A stretch of 15,969 nucleotides of DNA from Bacillota bacterium (GCA_003242255.1 QGUT01000022.1:1-15969); one strand, 5' to 3'. Positions 1-8,262 are shown, counted from the stretch's first letter. The notes: generated by a model from the letters alone, not told the origin. Translations and numbers: made by a program.

Positions 1-1
1 A

Positions 2-73
2 CTCACTGCATTCCGCTTCAACGCTGAAGACTATGACAAAGCCTTTCTGAAAGGCGGTGCCAATTTATGCTGA
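2..73 (+). CDS. istA: IstA transposase, C-terminal fragment (cut by window edge)
   Basis: A frame open from the first bases runs LTAFRFNAEDYDKAFLKGG and ends at a TGA at 71-73. It overlaps the istB start codon at 67 by seven bases. In IS21 elements the transposase gene istA lies just upstream of istB and the two usually overlap, so this is most likely the transposase tail. Only 23 residues are visible and no catalytic residue of the integrase core can be seen. The call rests on position and overlap rather than on the protein sequence. Confidence 0.5.
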   Translation, partial: LTAFRFNAEDYDKAFLKGGANLC

Positions 74-798
74 AGGACGAAATCGCCGCCTGCTGTAAAG
101 CATTAAAACTCAGCCGCAATCTAGTGGAAAACTGCGACAAGATCGAAGCTCAAAGCCATGAAGAATACCTGCTGAAGCTGCTAAGATTAGAACTGGAGCA
201 TAGAGACGCAAGCCGAAAGGACAGGCTTTTGAAAAATGCAGGCTTTTACACGATAAAGACCTTTGCCGACTACATATTCGATGAAATCAAACTCCCGCAG
301 GGGCTTACACCGCAGGACCTAAAAGATTGCAAATTTCTCGAAGAAAAGAAAAACCTGATCCTTTACGGCAACGTGGGAACCGGCAAAACCCATCTTGCCA
401 CAGCCATCGGTGTGGAGGCCTGTAAAAAGGGATTCAACGTAAAATTTTTCCGCACTGCAGCGCTGGTAAACCGGCTGGTGGAAGCCAGGAAGGGAGGTGA
501 ACTTTCCGGGTTACTAAAACAGCTTTCCAAACCAGATCTTCTGATCTGCGACGAATGGGGCTATGTTCCTTTAGACCGCGAAGGGGCGCAGCTACTGTTT
601 CAGGTGATTTCGGACTGCTATGAACGTCGCAGTGTAGTAATTACCACTAACCTGGAATTCAGCCGCTGGGCGAGCATTTTCTACGATGAGCAGATGACAG
701 CAGCAATGATTGACCGGCTAATACACCACAGTTACCTATTGATCTTTGATGGTCAAAGCTACCGGATGAGGCAATCACTCATGAGGCAGTTAAGTTAA
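67..798 (+). CDS. istB: IstB-type AAA+ ATPase, IS21-family transposition helper
   Basis: This 243-residue protein is the ATPase that assists the IstA transposase of IS21 elements; it binds DNA, hydrolyses ATP and helps choose the target. Residues 1-60 form the helical N-terminal part. The ATPase core has a Walker A motif GNVGTGKT at 101-108, a Walker B LLICDE at 158-163, a sensor-like VITTNLEFSRW at 191-201 and an arginine-bearing MIDRLIHHS at 214-222. Length is normal for the family (about 240-260), so the gene looks intact. The ATG at 67 overlaps the end of the istA frame, which suggests coupled translation; the upstream AGGCGGT is only a weak ribosome binding site. It closely resembles DnaC-type helicase loaders, but the istA overlap and the IS-like end downstream favour IstB. 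Confidence 0.9.
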   Translation: MLKDEIAACCKALKLSRNLVENCDKIEAQSHEEYLLKLLRLELEHRDASRKDRLLKNAGFYTIKTFADYIFDEIKLPQGLTPQDLKDCKFLEEKKNLILYGNVGTGKTHLATAIGVEACKKGFNVKFFRTAALVNRLVEARKGGELSGLLKQLSKPDLLICDEWGYVPLDREGAQLLFQVISDCYERRSVVITTNLEFSRWASIFYDEQMTAAMIDRLIHHSYLLIFDGQSYRMRQSLMRQLS

Positions 799-806
799 CA
801 TAAAAA

Positions 807-828
807 TTCCCCACCGGTGCCTGGGGAA
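807..828 (+). repeat. Short inverted repeat just after istB
   Basis: TTCCCCA at 807-813 pairs perfectly with TGGGGAA at 822-828 around an eight-base loop. It begins eight bases after the istB stop codon. There is no T-run after it, so it is not a standard terminator. The TGGGGAA arm is also the start of the first end-repeat of the IS, and the motif recurs at 844-850. It may be part of the transposase binding region or may reduce read-through out of the element. Confidence 0.45.
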
Positions 829-1404
829 AACTCTTTGCAAAAATGGGGAATTTCCTCTTGCAAAAAACACGTGGACGAACTGGAATCCGTCGATGACGCC
901 CAAATTACCACCTTCGATTTAACGGTGCTGGCCCTTCTCTTAAATAAAAAGTTCGGCTTGAAAGAAATCAAGAAAGAAGTAAGAGAAATTGAGAGAAAGC
1001 TCGACGACGATTATTTCGGCTTAAAAGAAATAAAGAAGGAAATAAAAGCCATCGAAGACAAACTCGACGACAAAGACTTCGGCCTGAAAGAAATAAAGAA
1101 AGAAATAAAGGGAATAGAGAGAAAACTCGATGATGACAAAACCGGCTTAAAAGAAATAAAGAAAGAGATACAAGAGATCGAATACATGCTTGGCAGCAAA
1201 GATTATGGATTAAAAGAAATAAAGAAGGAAGTAAAAGATATCGAAGACAAACTCGACAACAAAGACTTCGGCCTGAAAGAAATAAAGAAGGAAATAAGAG
1301 ACATCGAAGAAAAACTCGACAACAAAGACTTCGGCTTGAAAGAAATAAAGAAGGAAATAAAAGAGATCGAAGATAAACTGAATAAAAAAGACTTCTCGTG
1401 GTAA
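817..1404 (+). CDS. Coiled-coil protein of seven 21-residue repeats; 5' end probably replaced by the IS
   Basis: I do not recognise a named family. As an open frame from a GTG at 817 it gives 195 residues, but residues 1-17 come from the IS end and no ribosome binding site precedes that GTG, so the native start is probably lost. Residues 19-45 include a hydrophobic stretch (DLTVLALLL). From residue 46 (base 952) seven repeats of exactly 21 residues follow to residue 192, consensus FGLKEIKKEIKxIEDKLDxKD, and the protein ends FSW. Twenty-one residues are three heptads, and L3, I6, I10, I13 and L17 of each unit fall on a/d core positions, so a long, highly charged coiled coil is expected. Repeat four is the most divergent (T for F, YMLGS for DKLDD). 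The 63-bp DNA units are similar enough for the copy number to change by slippage. Role unknown; it may now be a 5'-truncated remnant. Confidence 0.6.
   Translation: MPGENSLQKWGISSCKKHVDELESVDDAQITTFDLTVLALLLNKKFGLKEIKKEVREIERKLDDDYFGLKEIKKEIKAIEDKLDDKDFGLKEIKKEIKGIERKLDDDKTGLKEIKKEIQEIEYMLGSKDYGLKEIKKEVKDIEDKLDNKDFGLKEIKKEIRDIEEKLDNKDFGLKEIKKEIKEIEDKLNKKDFSW
822..866 (+). repeat. Two imperfect tandem repeats in the IS right end
   Basis: Repeat one covers 822-843 (22 bp) and repeat two 844-866 (23 bp), directly abutting. Both start TGGGGAA, have CTC in the middle and end TTGCAAAAA. IS21-family ends are known to carry several such repeats as transposase binding sites. Repeat two would be the outermost, next to the presumed terminus near 869. 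Confidence 0.6.
952..1392 (+). repeat. Seven tandem 63-bp coding repeats
   Basis: Seven consecutive 63-bp units, all in frame, each contain a near-identical core GGCTTGAAAGAAATAAAGAA. Units start at 952, 1015, 1078, 1141, 1204, 1267 and 1330. Differences cluster in the last third of each unit (the linker codons DDKD, DNKD, GSKD). Units six and seven are the closest to each other, which suggests recent duplication at the 3' end of the array. Confidence 0.9.
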
Positions 1405-1416
1405 TGTGAAATTTTT

Positions 1417-1454
1417 AAAGCACCAATCAAAAAATGATTGGTGCTTTCTTTTTT
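1417..1454. terminator. Hairpin terminator between convergent genes
   Basis: AAAGCACCAATCA at 1417-1429 pairs perfectly over 13 bp with TGATTGGTGCTTT at 1435-1447 around an AAAAA loop. On the + strand it is followed by CTTTTTT, a good rho-independent terminator for the repeat-protein gene. On the - strand the hairpin starts 10 bases after the uvrA stop codon, but the following bases are only TTTAAAAATTT-like. It could serve both directions, and is stronger on +. Confidence 0.85.
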
Positions 1455-1457
1455 GGA

Positions 1458-4280
1458 TCACGAAATATTTAAAACCTTCTTCAGGAAGTGACCTGTGTAG
1501 GACCTCTCATTGGCGGCCACTTCTTCCGGGGTACCCTGAGCTACGATCTCGCCTCCACCGTCTCCTCCTTCCGGCCCAAGGTCTATTATATAATCGGCCG
1601 TTTTTATCACGTCCAGGTTGTGTTCTATCACGATGACCGTGCTGCCGCTTTCTACCAGCCTGTGAAGTACATCCAGCAGCCTCTTGATATCCGCTGGATG
1701 GAGGCCCGTGGTGGGCTCGTCCAGGATGTACACCGTGTCACCGTTGCTCTTCCTGGAAAGCTCGGTGGCCAGCTTTACCCTCTGGGCTTCGCCCCCGGAT
1801 AGCGTCGTCGAGGATTGTCCCAGTTTTATATACCCCAGTCCCACGTCCCTCAAAGTTTCAAGCTTGCGCTTTATCTTGGGGATGTTGCTAAAGAACTCCA
1901 GGGCTTCGTCCACCGTCATATCCAGCACATCGGCTATGCTTTTCCCCTTATATTTCACTTCCAGGGTTTCTCGGTTATAGCGCTTCCCCTTGCAGACCTC
2001 ACAGGGCACGTAGACGTCAGCGAGGAAGTGCATTTCTATCTTTATTATTCCATCGCCCTTGCACGCCTCGCATCGGCCTCCTCTTACGTTGAAGCTGAAT
2101 CTGCCGGGCTTATAGCCCCTCATCTTAGCCTCGGGAGTCAGCGAAAAGACCTCACGGATATCGTTGAACACACCGGTGTACGTAGCTGGATTGGACCGGG
2201 GAGTCCTTCCAATGGGCGATTGGTCTATATTTATTACTTTCCCCACATGTTCGACGCCCTCTATGCCATCATAATCTCCAGTTCTACTCTTAACATGGTA
2301 CAGCTTTTCCTTTAACGCATTGTAAAGAATTTCGTTTACAAGGGTGCTTTTCCCGGAACCGGAAACACCAGTAACGCATGTGAAAAGGCCCACCGGAAAT
2401 TTCACGTCGATGTTTTTAAGGTTGTGCTCCCGGCAGCCTTTTAGCACAATCCACCTGCCGTCGGGCTTTCTACGAACAGGAGGCACCGGTATTTTCAACC
2501 TGCCGCTTAAATACTGCCCCGTAAGGGACTCCTCGCACTTTTCTATAACTTCCACCGGCCCTGCTGCGACCACCTTGCCTCCGTGCTCTCCGGCACCGGG
2601 GCCTATGTCTATGATGTAGTCAGCTGCTCTCATGGTGTCTTCGTCGTGCTCCACGACAATAACCGTATTGCCCAGGTCTCTCAAATCTTTTAGAGTTTTT
2701 ATCAGGCGTTCGTTGTCCCTCTGGTGCAGCCCTATGCTGGGTTCATCCAGAATGTACAATACTCCCACCAGTTTAGAACCTATCTGGGTGGCCAGCCTTA
2801 TTCTCTGGGATTCCCCTCCTGAGAGCGTCCCGGCAGGCCTGTCTAAGGTCAAATAATCGAGGCCTACATCAATCAAAAATTGGAGCCGGTTTTTTATCTC
2901 CTTCAAAATTTGCTGGGATATAATCCTCTCCTTTTCCGTAAGTTCCAGTTCGTCGAAAAATTTCATGGCTTCCCGGATGGATAGGGCCGTCACTTCGGCT
3001 ATGGAAAGGCCTCCCACCTTCACCGCCAGGCTTTCGGGCTTCAGCCTTGCCCCTTTGCAGGCGGGGCAGGGCTTGGTGCTCATGTACTGCTCTATCTCTT
3101 CCCGGGACCACTCGGAATCGGTCTCATTGTAGCGCCGCTTTAAATTGTTGATAACGCCTTCGAAATAGCCCCGATAGTGCCTCCTGGAGCCGTAGCGGCT
3201 CTCGTAATAAAAGTCTATTAACTCGTCGGAACCGTAGAGCAGAATATCTATCATGCGCTCATCCATTTTTTCGAGCGGAGTCTCCACATCGTAGCCGTAG
3301 TGCTCCAGGACCGCCTGGAGCATCTGGAAATAGTACCCTTCGGGGCTGCTGCTCCAGGGGGCCACGGCGCCTTCGGCTACTGATTTTGTTCTGTCAGGTA
3401 TGACCAGGTCCGGATCTATCTCCATGTTAACCCCCAGGCCGCTGCAAACCGGGCAGGCACCGAAGGGACTGTTGAATGAAAACATCCTGGGGGACAATTC
3501 TTCCAGGCTGATGCCGCACTCCGGACAGGCGAAGTTCTGGGAAAAGAGTATCTCTTTTCCTCCGATCACATCTATGATCACGAGCCCTCCGGATTTTTCA
3601 AGGGCCGTTTCAATGGAATCGGCCAGCCTCGATTCGAGGCCTGGACGCACCACGAGCCTATCCACAATTATCTCTATATGGTGTTTTTTATTCTTATCGA
3701 GTTTTATCTCCTCGCCGATTTCCACGATCTCGCCGTCTATCCGGACCCGCATGAAGCCGTCCTTTTTTATATTCTCCAGGAGCTTCTGGTGCTCTCCTTT
3801 TCTCCCCCTCACCACCGGCGAGAGCACCTGGATTTTCGTGCCTTCCGGCAGTTCCATAACCGTATCCACCATCTGGTCTACGGTCTGCTGGGATATCTCC
3901 CTGCCGCATTTCGGGCAGTGGGGCCTGCCTATCCTGGCAAAGAGGAGCCTCAGGTAGTCGTAAATCTCGGTGACCGTCCCCACGGTGGAACGGGGGTTTT
4001 TGCTCGTGGTCTTTTGGTCGATGGAGATGGCAGGGGATAGGCCCTCTATATAGTCCACGTCGGGCTTATCCATCTGGCCCAAAAACTGCCGGGCATAGGC
4101 CGAAAGCGACTCCACGTACCGCCTCTGCCCTTCGGCGTAAATGGTGTCGAAGGCCAGGGTCGATTTGCCCGATCCGGATATGCCCGTTATGACCACCAGC
4201 TTATCCCTAGGGATTTCCACATCGATGTTTTTTAAGTTGTGCTGCCTTGCGCCTTTTACGATTATCTTATCCTTCGACAT
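1458..4280 (-). CDS. uvrA: UvrA, excinuclease ABC damage-recognition ATPase
   Basis: UvrA is the DNA-damage sensor of nucleotide excision repair; a dimer finds distorted DNA and loads UvrB. The protein is full length (940 residues from this start) and holds two ABC ATPase modules. Counting from the alternative GTG three codons upstream, Walker A motifs are GISGSGKST at 36-44 and GVSGSGKST at 641-649, signatures LSGGE at 489 and 830, and Walker B YILDE at 512 and 854. Three zinc modules are complete: C125/C128 with C408/C411, C255/C258 with C279/C282, and C740/C743 with C763/C766. I chose ATG 4280 because it lines up with the Bacillus subtilis N-terminus; a GTG at 4289 overlaps the uvrB stop by one base and is the alternative. 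The only clear ribosome binding site, AGAGG, is 12 bases from the ATG and three from the GTG, so neither spacing is ideal. Translation is probably coupled to uvrB. Confidence 0.98.
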   Translation of the reverse strand: MSKDKIIVKGARQHNLKNIDVEIPRDKLVVITGISGSGKSTLAFDTIYAEGQRRYVESLSAYARQFLGQMDKPDVDYIEGLSPAISIDQKTTSKNPRSTVGTVTEIYDYLRLLFARIGRPHCPKCGREISQQTVDQMVDTVMELPEGTKIQVLSPVVRGRKGEHQKLLENIKKDGFMRVRIDGEIVEIGEEIKLDKNKKHHIEIIVDRLVVRPGLESRLADSIETALEKSGGLVIIDVIGGKEILFSQNFACPECGISLEELSPRMFSFNSPFGACPVCSGLGVNMEIDPDLVIPDRTKSVAEGAVAPWSSSPEGYYFQMLQAVLEHYGYDVETPLEKMDERMIDILLYGSDELIDFYYESRYGSRRHYRGYFEGVINNLKRRYNETDSEWSREEIEQYMSTKPCPACKGARLKPESLAVKVGGLSIAEVTALSIREAMKFFDELELTEKERIISQQILKEIKNRLQFLIDVGLDYLTLDRPAGTLSGGESQRIRLATQIGSKLVGVLYILDEPSIGLHQRDNERLIKTLKDLRDLGNTVIVVEHDEDTMRAADYIIDIGPGAGEHGGKVVAAGPVEVIEKCEESLTGQYLSGRLKIPVPPVRRKPDGRWIVLKGCREHNLKNIDVKFPVGLFTCVTGVSGSGKSTLVNEILYNALKEKLYHVKSRTGDYDGIEGVEHVGKVINIDQSPIGRTPRSNPATYTGVFNDIREVFSLTPEAKMRGYKPGRFSFNVRGGRCEACKGDGIIKIEMHFLADVYVPCEVCKGKRYNRETLEVKYKGKSIADVLDMTVDEALEFFSNIPKIKRKLETLRDVGLGYIKLGQSSTTLSGGEAQRVKLATELSRKSNGDTVYILDEPTTGLHPADIKRLLDVLHRLVESGSTVIVIEHNLDVIKTADYIIDLGPEGGDGGGEIVAQGTPEEVAANERSYTGHFLKKVLNIS

Positions 4281-4288
4281 GGCGATCA

Positions 4289-6301
4289 CTATCCTCTTTT
4301 GGATTTTATCTCTCTCACTACTCCGAAAGCCTGAGCTTTAATCTCAAGGATGATATCCCTAAGCTGCGCCGCTTTTTCGAATTCCAACCTCCTCGCAGCT
4401 TCCTTCATCTCTTTTTCCAGTTTTTCGACGTAAGCCTTGAGTTCCTTTTTAGACATCCTGGTAAGCTCCTTGTCAGGCAATATGTCCTCTTTTTTCTCCA
4501 CTTCCTTGGTGGCCTCTATGAGCTCCCGGATGCCCTTTTTGACTGTGGTGGGCACGATGCCGTGTTTTTCGTTGTACTCCATCTGAATCTTTCGGCGGCG
4601 GTTGGTCTCGCTTATGGCCCGGGCCATGGATTCGGTCATGGTGTCGGCGTACATTATGACCCGCCCTTCGGCGTTGCGGGCCGCGCGCCCGATGGTTTGG
4701 ATGAGGGAAGTTTCCGACCGCAGGAAACCTTCCTTGTCGGCGTCGAGTATGGCCACCAGCGAAACCTCCGGCAGGTCCAGGCCTTCCCGGAGGAGGTTGA
4801 CGCCTACCAGACAGTCAAATTTTCCGAGTCTCAGGTCCCGCAATATCTGGAGCCTTTCCAGTGTATCGATATCCGAGTGCAGGTATTTTACCCTGATCCC
4901 GGATTCCCGCAAATAATCGCAGAGGTCTTCGGCCATCTTTTTGGTCAGAGTGGTCACCAGCACCCGCTGGTCCTTTTCGGCCCTCTTCTTTATCTCCCCG
5001 ATGAGGTCGTCTATCTGTCCCCTGGTGGGCCTCACCTCGACCTCCGGGTCCAAAAGCCCGGTAGGCCTTATGATCTGCTCCACCACCTGGGAGCTCTTTT
5101 CCAGTTCGTAGGGGCCGGGGGTGGCCGACAGAAATATGACCTGGTTTATCCTCTCTTCAAATTCTTCGAAGGTCAAGGGCCTGTTGTCAAAGGCGGAAGG
5201 AAGCCTGAAGCCGTGCTCCACTAAGGCTTCCTTTCGAGACCTGTCCCCATGGTACATGGCTCTGAGCTGCGGAATGGTAACGTGGGATTCATCTATAATT
5301 ATCAGGAAGTCCTTGGGAAAATAGTCGAGGAGCGTGAAGGGCGGTTCCCCCGGTTTTCTCCCGGTGAGATGCCGGGAGTAGTTTTCGATCCCCTTGCAGT
5401 ATCCGGTCTCCCGGAGCATCTCTATGTCGAAGTTCGTGCGCTGCTCGAGCCGGGCCGCTTCGAGGACCTTTCCCTGAGCCTTCAGTTCCGCCAGCCGCTC
5501 TTCCAGTTCCTGCTGAATGGACTTTATGGCAGCTTCCAGCTTGTCCTTCGGTGTCACGTAGTGGGACGCCGGAAAAATGGAAACGTGGGTCCTCTCGCCG
5601 ACCACTTCGCCGGTAAGTGTATCGAACTCCAAGATCCTCTCGATTTCGTCGCCGAAAAACTCTACCCTTATGGCCCTCTCGGTGAAGGACGCGGGATAGA
5701 TTTCCAGGATGTCCCCGCGCACCCTGAAAGTGTTGCGGGTAAAATCGTAGTCGTTTCTGCTGTACTGAATTTCCACCAGCCGGCGAATGACCTCATCTCT
5801 GTCCTTCACCATGCCGGGCCTTAAGGATATCACCTGGTTTTCGTAATCCACCGGCGAACCCAAGCTGTATATGCAGGAAACGCTGGCGACTATGATGACG
5901 TCCCTGCGTTCGAACAAGGCAGCGGTCGCCGAATGGCGCAGTTTATCGATTTCGTCGTTTATGGACGCATCCTTTTCGATGTAGGTGTCGGTCTGGGGGA
6001 TGTAGGCCTCGGGCTGGTAGTAGTCGTAGTAGCTCACGAAATATTCCACCGCATTATTGGGGAAGAATTCCTTGAGCTCGCTGCAAAGCTGACCGGCCAG
6101 GGTCTTATTGTGAGCTATGACCAAAGTGGGCTTCTGAACTCTTTCTATTATGTGGGCTATGGTAAAAGTCTTGCCCGTGCCGGTAGCGCCGAGGAGGGTC
6201 TGGAATTTGTATCCCTTCTTTATGCCTTCCGAAAGTTGGGCGATCGCCTTCGGCTGGTCGCCTTTAGGAGTAAAACTGGAAACAACCCGAAACTCCCCCA
6301 T
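4289..6301 (-). CDS. uvrB: UvrB, excinuclease ABC helicase-like subunit
   Basis: UvrB takes over damaged DNA from UvrA, verifies the lesion and recruits the UvrC nuclease. The 670-residue protein has Walker A GATGTGKT at 38-45, the aromatic beta-hairpin YYDYYQPEAY at 91-100 that is inserted between the strands, the DEAD-type DESH at 337-340, helicase motif VI QTIGRAARN at 535-543 and a C-terminal UVR domain at about 623-657, which binds UvrC. Length and motifs match the family. I chose ATG 6301 because AAAGGTGG lies five bases upstream; a GTG at 6310 in the same frame lacks a usable site. It ends at a TAG that touches the possible GTG start of uvrA. The pair has a promoter immediately upstream of uvrB. 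UvrC is not in the window. Confidence 0.98.
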   Translation of the reverse strand: MGEFRVVSSFTPKGDQPKAIAQLSEGIKKGYKFQTLLGATGTGKTFTIAHIIERVQKPTLVIAHNKTLAGQLCSELKEFFPNNAVEYFVSYYDYYQPEAYIPQTDTYIEKDASINDEIDKLRHSATAALFERRDVIIVASVSCIYSLGSPVDYENQVISLRPGMVKDRDEVIRRLVEIQYSRNDYDFTRNTFRVRGDILEIYPASFTERAIRVEFFGDEIERILEFDTLTGEVVGERTHVSIFPASHYVTPKDKLEAAIKSIQQELEERLAELKAQGKVLEAARLEQRTNFDIEMLRETGYCKGIENYSRHLTGRKPGEPPFTLLDYFPKDFLIIIDESHVTIPQLRAMYHGDRSRKEALVEHGFRLPSAFDNRPLTFEEFEERINQVIFLSATPGPYELEKSSQVVEQIIRPTGLLDPEVEVRPTRGQIDDLIGEIKKRAEKDQRVLVTTLTKKMAEDLCDYLRESGIRVKYLHSDIDTLERLQILRDLRLGKFDCLVGVNLLREGLDLPEVSLVAILDADKEGFLRSETSLIQTIGRAARNAEGRVIMYADTMTESMARAISETNRRRKIQMEYNEKHGIVPTTVKKGIRELIEATKEVEKKEDILPDKELTRMSKKELKAYVEKLEKEMKEAARRLEFEKAAQLRDIILEIKAQAFGVVREIKSKRG

Positions 6302-6345
6302 GAATACCACCTTTTCTGGAATTTCTCCTTGAGTTTCACTTTAAG

Positions 6346-6354
6346 ATTATACCA
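6346..6354 (-). promoter_or_regulatory. Extended -10 promoter for uvrBA
   Basis: On the - strand the sequence reads TGGTATAAT, a perfect -10 box with the TG extension, 45 bases before the uvrB start. The -35 region 17 bases upstream is only a T-run with little match to TTGACA, which extended -10 promoters tolerate. No GAAC-N4-GTTC LexA operator, as expected for many Gram-positive SOS genes, could be found around it. Confidence 0.65.
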
Positions 6355-6399
6355 TACTTGTACCTATAAAAAAAGGAAGCCCCGAATTTTTGTTTGGAT

Positions 6400-8262
6400 T
6401 CAGGAGGAGAGAGCAAACTGGCTCCTGTAAAGCTCGGCGTAAAAGCCATTTTTCTTAAGCAGTTCTTCGTGGGTGCCCTGTTCGATGATCTTTCCGCTAT
6501 TTACCACCAGGATCAGGTCCGCATCCTTTATGGTCGAAAGGCGGTGAGCTATGACGAAGCTGGTCCTGTCTTTCATCAGGTCATTCAAAGCCCTCTGGAT
6601 GTATATTTCAGTGACCGTATCGACGTTGCTCGTCGCCTCGTCCAGGATCAGTATCTCCGGATCGGCCAGAAAAGCCCTGGCAATGGTTATGAGCTGCTTT
6701 TGCCCCTGGGAAATATTGGAGGCCTCTTCGTTTAAAACCGCGTCGTAGCCTCCCGGCAAGGTCTTTATGAAGTGGTGGGCGTGGGCTGCCTTTGCCGCCC
6801 TGATGATTTCTTCTTCGGTGGCCCCTTCCCTGCCGTAGGCGATATTTTCCCGTATGGTGCCGCTGAAAAGCCAGGTGTCCTGGAGCACCATGCCGAAGAT
6901 TCTCCTCAAATTCTCCCGGGAAATATCCCTGATGTCCACCCCGTCGACGGTAATCTTTCCCTCCCTGACTTCGTAAAACCGCATCAGGAGGTTTACTATG
7001 GTGGTTTTCCCGGCTCCCGTCGGGCCCACGATGGCCACCTTCTGGCCCGGTTTTACTTCGATATTCAGGTCTTCTATCAGTGGCACATCTTCGCTGTAGC
7101 TGAAATTTACGTGTTCAAACTTGACGCGCCCTTCCACCTTTTCCAGGACCAACTTGGGGCTGTCGGGTACTTCTTCTTCCTCATCCAGTATGTCGAAGAC
7201 GCGCTCGGCCGAAGCGATGGTGGACTGGATGACGTTCATTATGTTCGCCGTCTGGGTTATGGGGTGGTTGAACTGCCTGGCATACTGGATGAAGGCCTGA
7301 ACATCGCCTATTTCGAGGGCTTTCCTTATGACGAAAATTCCACCGGCCGCACAGACTATCACGTATCCTATGTTGCTTATAAAGTTCATCAGGGGCATTA
7401 TGATGCCCGAGAGGAACTGGGCCTTCCACGATGCCTCGTAGAGCTTCTCATTGGTTTCCACAAACTCTTTTACAAAATCCCTCTCCCGGTTAAAAGCTTT
7501 GATCACGTTAAATCCGCCGTACGCCTCCTCCACGTGACCGGTCAAATCTCCCAAAACCGCCTGCTGCTTGGAAAAAAGCTTCTGGGATCGGGATGCTATG
7601 GAAATCGTCGCCAGAACGCTGAGGGGCAAGGTCAGCAATGTGACGAAGGTCAGGATCGGACTTATGGCCAGCATCATCGCAACTATCCCGAGGAGAGTCA
7701 CGATGGCGGATAAAAGCTGCAGGAGGCTCTGCTGGAGCGTATTGCTTATATTGTCGATGTCGTTGGTTATCCTGCTCAGAACATCGCCGTAAAAGTGGGT
7801 ATCGAAAAACTTGAGCGGAAGTTTTGCGAGTTTCCCCATTACCTCGTTTCTGAGCGAATACACCATGCGCTGAGCCACTATGGCCATCAGGTAGTGCTGG
7901 ATGTACGTAAAAAGAGCAGCCAAAATGTAAAGCGCTGCTAAAAGCATGAGCTTTTGCAGGATATATCCAAAATCGATTTCTGCCGGCAATCCCGATCTTT
8001 TCGCAACCATTCCGTTAAAAAGTTCAGTAGTTATATCTCCCATTATCCTGGGACTGAATATGTTGAATACGTTGGCAAGGATTGTAAGAACGAAAACAAT
8101 CGCGATCTGCCACAAGAAGGGCTTTAAATATGTCAGGAGCCTTTTCAAGGTGCCCTTCAGGTCTTTCGGCTTTTCAACGGGTCTTGCCATTGGCGGTCCA
8201 CCGACACCCCTGGGTCCAAACCGCCGGCCGTGAAACATGGGTCCTCTGGGTCCGATGCTCAT
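6400..8262 (-). CDS. ABC exporter half-transporter with the canonical ATP site (TM288-like subunit)
   Basis: A fused membrane-plus-ATPase ABC exporter subunit of 620 residues. A Gly/Arg/Pro-rich tail (1-30) is followed by six predicted membrane segments between about 48 and 340, then the ATPase domain: Walker A GPTGAGKTT at 413-421, signature NISQGQ at 516-521 in place of LSGGQ, Walker B ILILDE at 537-542 with the catalytic glutamate, and the switch histidine H573. An odd signature in one subunit and an altered Walker B in the partner is the mark of heterodimeric exporters such as TM287/TM288, BmrCD and LmrCD, and this gene matches the TM288 side. ATG 8262 overlaps the stop of the upstream partner (ATGA) and has a good AGGAGG eight to nine bases before it. 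Such pumps often move drugs or lipids; the substrate cannot be told from the sequence. Confidence 0.93.
   Translation of the reverse strand: MSIGPRGPMFHGRRFGPRGVGGPPMARPVEKPKDLKGTLKRLLTYLKPFLWQIAIVFVLTILANVFNIFSPRIMGDITTELFNGMVAKRSGLPAEIDFGYILQKLMLLAALYILAALFTYIQHYLMAIVAQRMVYSLRNEVMGKLAKLPLKFFDTHFYGDVLSRITNDIDNISNTLQQSLLQLLSAIVTLLGIVAMMLAISPILTFVTLLTLPLSVLATISIASRSQKLFSKQQAVLGDLTGHVEEAYGGFNVIKAFNRERDFVKEFVETNEKLYEASWKAQFLSGIIMPLMNFISNIGYVIVCAAGGIFVIRKALEIGDVQAFIQYARQFNHPITQTANIMNVIQSTIASAERVFDILDEEEEVPDSPKLVLEKVEGRVKFEHVNFSYSEDVPLIEDLNIEVKPGQKVAIVGPTGAGKTTIVNLLMRFYEVREGKITVDGVDIRDISRENLRRIFGMVLQDTWLFSGTIRENIAYGREGATEEEIIRAAKAAHAHHFIKTLPGGYDAVLNEEASNISQGQKQLITIARAFLADPEILILDEATSNVDTVTEIYIQRALNDLMKDRTSFVIAHRLSTIKDADLILVVNSGKIIEQGTHEELLKKNGFYAELYRSQFALSS

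Larger units (their letters stand above)
1..869 (+). mobile_element. Right-hand part of an IS21-family insertion sequence
   Basis: The stretch contains the last codons of an istA-like frame, a complete istB-like helper ATPase gene overlapping it, and beyond the istB stop a short non-coding end. That end has two imperfect tandem repeats (822-843 and 844-866), each starting TGGGGAA and closing with TTGCAAAAA. Multiple repeats inside the ends are typical of IS21 elements. Read inward, the end would begin TGTTTTTTGC, which fits the usual TG...CA termini and puts the boundary near 869. The left end and most of istA lie outside the window, so neither a target-site duplication nor inverted-repeat pairing can be checked here. 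Family assignment is firm from istB; the exact boundary is inference. Confidence 0.75.

Noticed and set aside
952..1392. CRISPR-like array
   Set aside because: The repeats abut without unique spacers and are in-frame coding units of 63 bp.
1011..1461. Three - strand open frames rich in FISFF-type repeats
   Set aside because: They are the reverse reading of the 63-bp repeats; no ribosome binding sites, and they lie across the + strand coding array and terminator.
4247..5224. Long + strand frame of 325 codons opposite uvrB
   Set aside because: Opposite a conserved gene, composition unlike a real protein, no ribosome binding site or family resemblance.
6360..6400. Terminator after the ABC exporter
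   Set aside because: There is a T-run on the - strand but no convincing stem before it, so read-through into uvrBA is possible.
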